Positions 8,356-16,189 of a stretch of 64,000 nt of DNA are shown here, piece by piece. This stretch comes from Olsenella sp. KGMB02461 (lineage in GTDB: Bacteria > Actinomycetota > Coriobacteriia > Coriobacteriales > Atopobiaceae), in NCBI RefSeq assembly GCF_012584445.1, contig NZ_JABAHI010000008.1, forward strand, positions 992,001 through 1,056,000, read 5' to 3'. The notes below the pieces were generated by a model. The model was given only the letters and a program-made list of their open reading frames with translations, did no database searches and had not been told where the DNA came from. Every line of letters starts with the position of its first letter. The stretch's first letter is position 1. The translations under genes were made by a program, and so were the position numbers.

Positions 8356-9417
8356 CTAGAGCGCCTCAAGATCGAAAAGCTTTGAAGTAAGTGTCACAAA
8401 TTCCTGGGTAGTGAGGGTTTCTGCACGGGCACTGGAAGAGATACCGGCAGCCTCAAAGGCCTGGTCGAGCAACGACTTGTCAAAGCCCAAGGAGCCCATG
8501 GAATTACGGATGGTTTTACGGCGCTGTGCAAAGGCTGCATCGATAGTACGTACACAGCCGGCGATGAAGGTTGCATCTAGCGACTCGCCCTGGTCGTTGG
8601 TGCGCATCAAGCGGTCCAGGCGCACCACTGCGGAATCGACGCGTGGAGGAGGCAGAAAGTTTTGCGGACCTACTTCGAAGCGACCTGTGACTTGGGCGAA
8701 CAGACCTAATTTCGCCGTGTAAGCCCCATAGGTTTTGGATCCTGGGCTAGCCGCGATGCGGTCTGCCACTTCTTTTTGCACCATGCACACTGCACGGTTG
8801 ATGCTAGGCAGCTCCTGGAAGAACTGCAAAATAAGGGTTGCCGCCACTTGATAGGGCAGGTTTGCCACGAACTTATTTGGTGCATGCGCAAGACCTTCTA
8901 CCGACAGGCCCCCAATAGCGGCAGAGATGGCATCAGGGGTAACCTTAAGCGCATCGCCCATAAGCAACGCAAAGGGAGTTTCGCCTTGGCCCAGCGTTCC
9001 TCGGAGCACTGGCTCTAGCTCACGGTCAGCCTCAATGGCCACCACCGCCCCCACCTGAGAAGCCAGGGCACGAGTGAGCGTTCCGATGCCAGGACCCACC
9101 TCAAGCACCACATCTGACTCATCTAACTGAGCCAGCTGCAGGATGCGGCCTATGACCCCATCGTTTATCAGGAAGTTCTGACCCAGCCGATGCTTGGTAT
9201 TGAGTCCCCATTCCTCCAGCACTTTGCGAGTGGCCGACGGAGTGGCAAGAGGAGAGAACCTCTGCAGCAGAGAAGGCCTGTTCTTCTCGGCTTGAGACAA
9301 GTCGCTGGAAGCATTCTGAGCGGCACCTGAGGACGCAGTCGGAGCTACAAGGGGACCCTCCGGCTGTGTGAGGCTTTCTTTTCCATGATCCTTAGCGGGA
9401 CCCTGGTGACGCTTCAT
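8356..9417 (-). CDS. rsmA: 16S rRNA dimethyladenosine transferase RsmA/KsgA
   Basis: The enzyme dimethylates two adjacent adenines near the 3' end of 16S rRNA using S-adenosylmethionine. Diagnostic segments are KHRLGQNFLIN, the SAM loop VVLEVGPGIGTLTRAL, and the catalytic NLPYQV. About 70 residues before the core are a non-conserved Ser/Ala/Pro-rich extension. The start ATG shares one base with the metG stop (TAATG), so translation is coupled. It lies upstream of tatD. Confidence 0.95.
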   Translation of the reverse strand: MKRHQGPAKDHGKESLTQPEGPLVAPTASSGAAQNASSDLSQAEKNRPSLLQRFSPLATPSATRKVLEEWGLNTKHRLGQNFLINDGVIGRILQLAQLDESDVVLEVGPGIGTLTRALASQVGAVVAIEADRELEPVLRGTLGQGETPFALLMGDALKVTPDAISAAIGGLSVEGLAHAPNKFVANLPYQVAATLILQFFQELPSINRAVCMVQKEVADRIAASPGSKTYGAYTAKLGLFAQVTGRFEVGPQNFLPPPRVDSAVVRLDRLMRTNDQGESLDATFIAGCVRTIDAAFAQRRKTIRNSMGSLGFDKSLLDQAFEAAGISSSARAETLTTQEFVTLTSKLFDLEAL

Positions 9418-11051
9418 TACTTCTGAGCTTTCTTGCGATCGCCTTTTTGCTGAGCGCCCTCTACGACCAGGCGAGGGAACAGCGCATCGCCCTTGGTGAC
9501 AGGGGCGTCCTGCACAAATTGGCCCCACTCACATAGGGTCTCGAGATCGGAAGCATCGACCTCATCGCTGCAAGAAATACGGCGAAGCACCTCTGCACTG
9601 GTGTTTGGCATAAGAGGCATAAGCAGATGCGCGCTTAGGCGAATGGCCTCAATAAGAGAGCCAATCACAAAGGCGAGCTTGGGTGCGTTGGCGGGATCTT
9701 TGGCCAAAGCCCAGGGCTCATTGTCTTCGATGAAGTGATTGGCACGATGGATGAGCTCCATCACCTCTGCAGCGCCTTCGTCGTAGGCAAAGGTAAACAT
9801 CTTGTCTACGTAGCGAGTAAGAATGCCGTTGGCCTGCTCCGAGAGGGGCGTTTCTGCCTTTTCCCAGCCCTGTTCCATCATAGGCGTCTTGCCATCAAAG
9901 TACTTGGCGCTCATGTTGAGCGTGCGCGACACCAAATTGCCCCAAGAATTGGCAAGGTCAGTGTTATAGACCTGCTCCATGCGAGACCACGAGATGCCGC
10001 CGTCGGTGCCGGGCTTTACGTCTGTCATGAAGTAGTAGCGATAACCGTCGACGCCCAGCATATCCACTACTGCTTGAGGGGAAACCACATTGCCGCGACT
10101 CTTGGACATCTTCTCTGTAGCGCCGGTATCCTCATTGCGTACCGTGAGGAAACCATGGGCGAAGATCTCCTGAGGCACAGGCAGATTGGCAGCCATCAGC
10201 ATGGCCGGCCAGATGACGCAGTGGAAACGGATAATGTCTTTACCTACAAGCTGGGCGTTTGCAGGCCAGCGATAGGCAAACTCCTCGGGGTCTTTTCCAT
10301 AGCCAACGGCGGTGAGGTAATTTATGAGCGCGTCAAACCACACATAGGTCACGTGCTTGTCGTCAAAGGGCAAAGGAATGCCCCAGTCAAAGCTCGTGCG
10401 GCTGATGGAAAGGTCTTTAAGGCCACCTTCCACAAAAGAGACCACCTCATTGCGGCGAATCTCAGGCTCGACGAAAGAAGGATTGGTGCGATAGAGCTCC
10501 AACAGGCGATCCTGGAATGCGCTGAGCCTGAAGAACCAGCTCTCCTCTTCTACACGCTCCAGGGGACGACCGCAGTCTGGGCACAGATGCTGGCCCTCGG
10601 TATGGCGCTCTTCATCTGCATGACGTACCTGGGTGTCAGTGAAGTAGGTCTCCTCTGGCACACAGTACCAACCGTCATAGCTTCCCTTGTAGATGTAGCC
10701 GTTCTCTTTGATAACGTCCATAAGGCGTTGCACGGTCTCGATGTGGCGGTCATCAGTGGTGCGAATAAAGTCATCGTTGGTGATATCCAGAAGTTCCAAA
10801 AGCTCTTTGAACGCAGGCACCAAAGAATCGCACCACTCTTTGGGGGTCATGTCATGCTCTGCTGCAGCCTGTGCCACTTTTTCGCCATGCTCGTCAGTAC
10901 CCGTTAAGAACATGACGTCATAGCCCATGGACCTGCGAAGGCGCGCTTGCACATCTGCAATCACCGAGGTGTAAGAAGTGCCCAGGTGAGGAGCAGCGTT
11001 GACGTAATAAATGGGAGTTGTGATGTAGTACGACGGCTTGTTGTGGTCCAT
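9417..11051 (-). CDS. metG: Methionyl-tRNA synthetase
   Basis: This class I synthetase charges tRNA-Met. Seen here are the N-terminal YYITTPIYYVNAAPHLGTSY with the HIGH-equivalent HLGT, one zinc knuckle (CPDCGRP), the KMSKS loop in EKMSKSRGNVV and the helical anticodon-binding domain. At 544 residues it ends soon after that domain and lacks the C-terminal EMAP-like tRNA-binding domain found in longer forms. It overlaps rsmA by one base. Confidence 0.97.
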   Translation of the reverse strand: MDHNKPSYYITTPIYYVNAAPHLGTSYTSVIADVQARLRRSMGYDVMFLTGTDEHGEKVAQAAAEHDMTPKEWCDSLVPAFKELLELLDITNDDFIRTTDDRHIETVQRLMDVIKENGYIYKGSYDGWYCVPEETYFTDTQVRHADEERHTEGQHLCPDCGRPLERVEEESWFFRLSAFQDRLLELYRTNPSFVEPEIRRNEVVSFVEGGLKDLSISRTSFDWGIPLPFDDKHVTYVWFDALINYLTAVGYGKDPEEFAYRWPANAQLVGKDIIRFHCVIWPAMLMAANLPVPQEIFAHGFLTVRNEDTGATEKMSKSRGNVVSPQAVVDMLGVDGYRYYFMTDVKPGTDGGISWSRMEQVYNTDLANSWGNLVSRTLNMSAKYFDGKTPMMEQGWEKAETPLSEQANGILTRYVDKMFTFAYDEGAAEVMELIHRANHFIEDNEPWALAKDPANAPKLAFVIGSLIEAIRLSAHLLMPLMPNTSAEVLRRISCSDEVDASDLETLCEWGQFVQDAPVTKGDALFPRLVVEGAQQKGDRKKAQK

Positions 11052-11193
11052 GATCGTCCGTTCAGGTCAGGGGCGCCGAGTATGGGTGCCCATTGTTTTC
11101 GCTGTTCATTGTACAAACAACTGAGCTCGTTGGTTGAGAGTGCAAGGTCTCCAAGCGCCTCTCGTCCAAAAGTACCAAGCAGCATTATGATGA

Positions 11194-12060
11194 TTAAGAG
11201 CGCGAAGCCAGCACAAGGTCATAAGCCGCAGAACGTTTGAGGCCGCATAGACGTGCCAGCTCTTTTGCCGCAGCAGAAGGAGACAGACCTTGGGCGAGGA
11301 GATCTGCGGCAACCCTTTGAGGATCGAGATTCTCATCTACCCCCAGGCATGCTCCCTCGTCCATCTCCCCCACTACAATGACGCACTCCCCTTTGAGCGG
11401 GGATCCTTGCTCTTCTTGAGAACGCACAGACTCGCAAAGCTGGGCGGCACTACCACGGCGACACTCTTCATGCATCTTGGTAAGCTCCCGCACCAGAGCG
11501 CAGGGTCGCTCCCCAAAAACCTCTGCACAGGCATCCAAGGTGGAGGCCACTCTATGAGGAGACTCGTAGATCACCAAAGCGCCGGGTATGGCTGAAAGCT
11601 GCTGCAGTCTGCGCAGACGAGCTCCAGATTTGCGAGGCAAAAACCCCTCAAAGAAGAAGTGCGATGTCGAAAGGCCAGAAAGCGCAATGGCACAGGTCAC
11701 TGCCGAAGGCCCCGGAATCACCTCTACCTTGAGTCCTGCATCGAGAGCTGCATCCACCAACTGCTGTCCAGGATCAGAGATTGCCGGCATGCCTGCGTCT
11801 GAGACAAAGGCAACCCGCTCACCGGCTCTCAGTCGCTCTATCACTGCCTGAGCCTTTCGCGCAATGACGTTTTCATCGCAGCGCTCCAGAGGTTTTTTAA
11901 TCCCCAAGTAGTTGAGAAGTTTGGCGGTCACCCGCGTATCCTCACAAAGGATCACCTGAGCATTTGCCAAGGTATCCCTCACTCGAGGCGAAAGATCGCC
12001 AAGATTTCCTATAGGTGTGCCCACTACGGACAGTAGGCCGGAGGCCACAGATTTTCCCAT
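11194..12060 (-). CDS. rsmI: 16S rRNA 2'-O-methyltransferase RsmI
   Basis: RsmI methylates the ribose of C1402 in 16S rRNA. The tetrapyrrole-methylase fold is clear: LSVVGTPIGNLGDLSPR at the start, CEDTR, VSDAGMPAISDPG, VIPGPSAV and YESPHR. The C-terminal 50 residues (SAAAKELARLCGLKRSAAYD) form the usual small helical domain. The ATG overlaps the stop of the upstream GH5 gene by one base (TGATG). I see no strong ribosome binding site, which suggests translational coupling to that unusual neighbour. Confidence 0.95.
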   Translation of the reverse strand: MGKSVASGLLSVVGTPIGNLGDLSPRVRDTLANAQVILCEDTRVTAKLLNYLGIKKPLERCDENVIARKAQAVIERLRAGERVAFVSDAGMPAISDPGQQLVDAALDAGLKVEVIPGPSAVTCAIALSGLSTSHFFFEGFLPRKSGARLRRLQQLSAIPGALVIYESPHRVASTLDACAEVFGERPCALVRELTKMHEECRRGSAAQLCESVRSQEEQGSPLKGECVIVVGEMDEGACLGVDENLDPQRVAADLLAQGLSPSAAAKELARLCGLKRSAAYDLVLASRS

Positions 12061-13103
12061 CAGTCAAACATTCCGCGTTCGAAGGTGGAAAATGCGACGC
12101 GCGCATCCCATGCAGTAAGTCGAGTCTCTGTTTTCCAGGTTTGGAAGAACCAGCCCTCAGTTTGACGGAATGCCTGGATTTGCGCGGAGGCGTACACGCG
12201 CTCCATAGCCAAACGCCCTTCTGGGGTAGGGGTTGCCGAGCTCACCGGAAGTGCGGCCGACCACTCTCCTACCACTACAGGCAAGCCAGATCGACTGACC
12301 TTCTCGATGGCAGCCACAGAGCTATCCACGAGCTGGCGAATGCCTGCAGGCCCCGCTGCATCCACAAGATCGTTGTAGTGGTAAGGATGTACGTCGAGCC
12401 ATACGTTCTTATAACGACCCTGGGCCATAAAGAGCGACCAGCCGTCAGTGCGTCCTGCGGTCGACAGAATGACCGTAGGCCTTTCTCCTGCCTGGCCGCG
12501 AATAGCTTCATAGCAATCGCGATAGAAGTTGCGCAGAATGTGCAGCGGGACCCCCGGACTCATAGTGAACCCCTGGCGCTTTTGGGCTACCGGCTCATCT
12601 AAAGGCTCAACTCCCAAGAAGCAACTACGATCTGCATAGCGGGCGGCCAGACGAGCACACACCTCAATAACCGGCTTGCGCAAACGGCTGCCCATGCCAA
12701 TGACGCTACCCAGAGCCTCTGGTATCTCGTTGCCGCCGGGAATGTCGCCCAGTACCAACATGATTTTGAGGTTTGCCGCCTCTGCCCACGTGACCGCACT
12801 GTCCACATAGTCTATGCACTGCTCGCTCACTCCAGGCATAGGACCCTCTTTGCCAAAGACAGTCCAAGGCACAGGGAGACGCACCGCATTGTAGCCTCGA
12901 TCAGCGATTTGTCTAAAATCCTGCTCTGTAATAAAAGTCTCACGATGGAGGCCTACCACTTTGTGATAGCGCTCTGCCCCCAAGGCATCCAACAAGCCAC
13001 GGTCATCAAAGGCACCGGTAGTTGCAAACAGAGATGGTGTAACCCAAGGCTCCGGCACAAGCCAACCGGCTAGGTTTACTCCATACAACATCTTATGTTC
13101 CAC
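12060..13103 (-). CDS. GH5 family glycoside hydrolase (exo-beta-1,3-glucanase-like)
   Basis: The segment LYGVNLAGWLVPEPWVTPSL closely follows the N-terminal signature of GH5 exo-beta-glucanases, and GYNAVRLPVPW matches the next strand. The acid/base Glu is in PLDEP (Asn replaced by Asp in the usual NEP) and the nucleophile in VVVGEWSAALP. No signal peptide is visible, so it may act on imported glucosides in the cytoplasm. A GTG at 13103 has GGGAGG nine bases upstream and is preferred over GTG 13124, which contains that site in its own codons, and over ATG 13091. Confidence 0.82.
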   Translation of the reverse strand: MEHKMLYGVNLAGWLVPEPWVTPSLFATTGAFDDRGLLDALGAERYHKVVGLHRETFITEQDFRQIADRGYNAVRLPVPWTVFGKEGPMPGVSEQCIDYVDSAVTWAEAANLKIMLVLGDIPGGNEIPEALGSVIGMGSRLRKPVIEVCARLAARYADRSCFLGVEPLDEPVAQKRQGFTMSPGVPLHILRNFYRDCYEAIRGQAGERPTVILSTAGRTDGWSLFMAQGRYKNVWLDVHPYHYNDLVDAAGPAGIRQLVDSSVAAIEKVSRSGLPVVVGEWSAALPVSSATPTPEGRLAMERVYASAQIQAFRQTEGWFFQTWKTETRLTAWDARVAFSTFERGMFD

Positions 13104-13292
13104 GGGGATCGCCCTCCCACGCACGTAAGGTCTTTAATGTAAAGCTCGCTCCAGTTGTTCTTTCAACCTATCATTCCCAACATGCCGCCAAGCCCACAAA
13201 CCAAGAACCTCTCTATGAAACGCCGTAGGCGGATAGGGTTTTTAGATTTTTTCAGACAGCCTTGTCATCTAAACTTGCAACAAGTCCTTGTC

Positions 13293-13547
13293 CTATACCA
13301 TAGCTTCGACAAACCACAGAGGGTTCTCGAAAAAGAGGTAGGTATTGCGGCCTCCTACCGATATGGCATAGCGAATACCAGCTCCACCACATTTAAAGGA
13401 ATGAGCCTGCCTGCGATCCAACACCTTATCTATAGGAAAGCGACGGCCATCAGGCCATTGCACCTCTAAAGGCACTACATGACCCTCCGTGTCCATCTTG
13501 GCAACCACATCTACGTATTGCTTGCGATAGGCACATGACTCATTCAT
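13293..13547 (-). CDS. Small conserved-looking protein, function unknown
   Basis: This 84-residue protein begins MNESCAYRKQYVDVVAKMDT and reads as a compact beta-rich domain (VPLEVQWPDGRRFPIDKVLD, GIRYAISVGGRNTYLFFE). The start is backed by an excellent AGGAAGGAGG. It resembles small uncharacterised proteins of anaerobic gut bacteria, but I cannot name the family. It stands alone between the GH5 gene and a gene-free region. Confidence 0.7.
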   Translation of the reverse strand: MNESCAYRKQYVDVVAKMDTEGHVVPLEVQWPDGRRFPIDKVLDRRQAHSFKCGGAGIRYAISVGGRNTYLFFENPLWFVEAMV

Positions 13548-14042
13548 TCAAGCCTCCTTCCTGTTCGCTTACAAACCTCACTGCCAAGTCAACTAAAATC
13601 GTGGCTCTTAGTATAGAACGGATGTTCCTATTGAGAAGGACCTCTCGTAAGAATTGCGAATCTTTTTAACCAATTGCGTCAGCGAATTCGTCGCTTCGCT
13701 CGGTTCAACTACCTTACGACACAGAACAAAAGTTCTGTGTCCTGTCTATAGGACACCTATAGCGCCATGAATATTTGGTGGCGCCCTGTCACAACCCAAA
13801 ATGCATTGCTGGCGTTTTTCGCGATGAACTCAAGTTTCCATTTTTTGCAACAGGTGCAGTGCGGCTGGCACCCCTTCCCTCTTTCAGAAGGAAGCATTAG
13901 GTCTTCGCACATAACCATATATAGTGGCTCTTAGATATCGTAAGGGTGATCTCAGCGCCACTCTGCTTGGCTCCTCCTGATAGCTGCAAGTGCTTGAACG
14001 GATAGAAGAAAACGTTGCCTCAACTCACCCATGAGTCGCATG
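13548..14042. other. Gene-free stretch with an inverted repeat
   Basis: About 500 bases without a credible gene. At about 13719-13740 an inverted repeat (ACACAGAAC-AAAA-GTTCTGTGT) is followed by a second small palindrome containing TATAGGACACCTATA. They may be a terminator, a regulator site or a relic of an insertion. The rest shows nothing recognisable. Confidence 0.4.
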
Positions 14043-14079
14043 AAAAAGAAAAGGCCACCGACTTGACATCGGTGGCCTT
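14043..14079 (-). terminator. Rho-independent terminator after tRNA-Phe
   Basis: On the minus strand AAGGCCACCGA pairs with TCGGTGGCCTT around a 7-base loop, followed by TTTTCTTTTT. It sits a few bases downstream of the tRNA 3' end. Confidence 0.9.
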
Positions 14080-14087
14080 GAAAATTC

Positions 14088-14163
<76 letters not shown>

Positions 14164-14198
14164 AGACTGCGCTCAAAGCGCTCAATCACTATAACACG

Positions 14199-15101
14199 TC
14201 ACTCTCGTGGGTCAAGCATAATCAACGAGAATTGGGCTCCACACAGGTTGAGCACGCTTCCGGGCAACCAAGGCTCACAAACCTCAACGGGCTTATCGTC
14301 TAAAAGCGCCTGGTTAACCGAGCCAAGATCGGCCACAAGCACCATTCCATCTTCCACCACTATCTGCACATGTCGGCGAGATATGGCAGCACTTCGCAAG
14401 ACCACATCGCAAGATGAAGCTCGTCCCAGAGTGAGACCTTGAGCTGGTATAGGGATTGTCACTTCCAGACCGCGCCAATTAAGATGCAGCCCATAAGAAA
14501 TCGACTCGCTTATGGCGGTAAGATCACGAGTTTCATCTGCCTCGTCTACCTCGGCATCTTCCGGCGAAAATGGCCACTTCCCGCCATATTCATAAGGCAG
14601 ACACGCGTCATCTTCTGCCGGATCAACCCCAAAAAACGACAAGCTCTTGACATGTGGGTTCTCGGTACTTGGCTCCTCATAAGCTAAATAAGAACCATCT
14701 GGTCGGCTCAACCCAGATTCCCTACATCCAGAGGGATCGCTGCAGCCGTACACAGAGTCAAGCCAAGACGACATATCCTCTTCCCAAGGCGGAGATCCTG
14801 AGTAGGAAGGCGCGGGTTTCTCGGCAGCAAAAGGACCTTCGTAATGCGGCAGATCATCCAAAGGCTCGGAAGCTAAGTGCCCGATGCTTTCCCGTGCATC
14901 GAAGAATGGGTCGCCTCGCGAACCCTCAGAGGCAAAAGCATCAGGCTGTGGGGGTGTAGGAGTGTCAACGCGGTGGAAGCATCGGTAGCAGACATCCATA
15001 TCTGAAAAGAGGAGAGATCCGCAATGAGGGCAGGTTTTTGTAGAAAGGGATGCCTCTGGAGGCGCAGAAGAGACGGGACTTGGTAACAGTGCAGTGCTCA
15101 T
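14199..15101 (-). CDS. Zinc-ribbon and FHA domain protein of the Tad locus
   Basis: The N-terminus (about residues 23-45) has a zinc ribbon with CPHC and CYRC pairs. A long acidic, probably disordered middle follows. The C-terminus is an FHA domain with the characteristic LTLGRASSCDVVL, ISRRHVQI and a final strand FSLIM. FHA domains bind phosphothreonine peptides. It overlaps the preceding gene by the ATGA tetranucleotide and is the last gene of the Tad operon, so it may link pilus assembly or secretion to Ser/Thr kinase signalling; that role is inference. Confidence 0.85.
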   Translation of the reverse strand: MSTALLPSPVSSAPPEASLSTKTCPHCGSLLFSDMDVCYRCFHRVDTPTPPQPDAFASEGSRGDPFFDARESIGHLASEPLDDLPHYEGPFAAEKPAPSYSGSPPWEEDMSSWLDSVYGCSDPSGCRESGLSRPDGSYLAYEEPSTENPHVKSLSFFGVDPAEDDACLPYEYGGKWPFSPEDAEVDEADETRDLTAISESISYGLHLNWRGLEVTIPIPAQGLTLGRASSCDVVLRSAAISRRHVQIVVEDGMVLVADLGSVNQALLDDKPVEVCEPWLPGSVLNLCGAQFSLIMLDPRE

Positions 15102-15574
15102 GAGGGCTCCTTTCTAGGTTGAGGAACGCTTAAAGAGACAGGAGTTTGAGGTGGCCCCGTAAGGAGAGCTGCGGTTTTGACTGCCGTGCGCCGAAAGATG
15201 CCGGGAAATGCGATCACCGTCTCCTCTGCTTGAATATGGTCGCCGCTGTCGAGCCATGGCTCATCAGATCGCGCGCGCTCAAAGGTCCAGAAGGCATTGG
15301 GGCACACCAGCAGTCTTCGAGGAGGCACGTTGACTTCAGAGCGCAGTACACGGCCAGCTTCTGAGACAAAGGCAATATCGATGGGTTCTCTGAGGCCAAA
15401 GGTGTGCACCGAACAGCAATGTGGAAACGCCACCAGGCGGCCAGCCCATTCACGAGTGTGCCCTTTAAGGCCTTGAAGACGCTCTTCGTAGTTTTCGAGT
15501 ACCACTCCAAGAAGCGTATGCCCCGGGTCATCCTTAGAGCTTGAAGAGGTGAGTTTGAAACGTCGATAACGCAT
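15098..15574 (-). CDS. DUF192-like protein of the Tad locus
   Basis: The core HTFGLREPIDIAFVSEAGRV followed by VNVPPRRLLVCPNAFWTFER matches the DUF192 pattern (a short beta barrel of unknown role, often near Tad genes). The start at 15574 is preferred because AGGAG lies seven bases upstream, whereas the ATG two codons earlier abuts that site. It overlaps the FHA gene by four bases. The flanking ends are not conserved. Confidence 0.7.
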   Translation of the reverse strand: MRYRRFKLTSSSSKDDPGHTLLGVVLENYEERLQGLKGHTREWAGRLVAFPHCCSVHTFGLREPIDIAFVSEAGRVLRSEVNVPPRRLLVCPNAFWTFERARSDEPWLDSGDHIQAEETVIAFPGIFRRTAVKTAALLTGPPQTPVSLSVPQPRKEPS

Positions 15575-15667
15575 GAACATCTCCTTTAACTTTTTTGATT
15601 CACAACTGGCCTACTGGCTGCTGCACTGCCAATAGATCGCCTTGAAACCATGCCTCTGAAGTGCACT

Positions 15668-16189
15668 CTAAACGCCAAATCCCACGGCTCCTGCATCCAC
15701 CACTGCAATGCAGTGGTGCTCCAGAGCCCAAGGGGTCACAAAAGAGGAACCCGCTATCGAGAATGCGCTGGGAATGGGACGGTAGCTCAGCGTGCATACA
15801 AACTTGATGCGCCCTGGAGCCAGCGAAGCTATTAGGCCAGATTGCGTCCAATCGATGGGTTCCGCACTCACTTGAACCTCTACTTGAGGAAGATCCAACG
15901 CACGCTCGATGGCTTCTTTGATTTGCCCCGTCGCTGAGGCTGCATCTTGTTCCCCTACAGGAGCGCTGCCATAGGCAAGCGCCATGTCAGGTGCAACTCG
16001 GTCAAAAGCTGCGCAGGCATAAAGAAAAAAGCCTAGGTTAATGACGATAAGGGCCACCACAAGCACTACGGGTATCACCACTGCGAGCTCGACCGCTGCC
16101 TGCCCCAAATCTTCTCGTAAAAGGTGCCCAACCTCCCGCGCCCACAATCTCTTTGCTTGTAGCCAGAGGCCTCTCTTTTCCCTCCTCAT
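15668..16189 (-). CDS. tadE: TadE-like pseudopilin
   Basis: A basic N-terminus leads to GQAAVELAVVIPVVLVVALI, the TadE type III signal-like hydrophobic helix with the conserved Glu. A periplasm-like domain of about 115 residues follows. TadE and TadF-type pseudopilins are cleaved by the TadV prepilin peptidase and help assemble Flp pili. The gene overlaps the end of the upstream tadG-like gene by four bases. Confidence 0.85.
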   Translation of the reverse strand: MRREKRGLWLQAKRLWAREVGHLLREDLGQAAVELAVVIPVVLVVALIVINLGFFLYACAAFDRVAPDMALAYGSAPVGEQDAASATGQIKEAIERALDLPQVEVQVSAEPIDWTQSGLIASLAPGRIKFVCTLSYRPIPSAFSIAGSSFVTPWALEHHCIAVVDAGAVGFGV

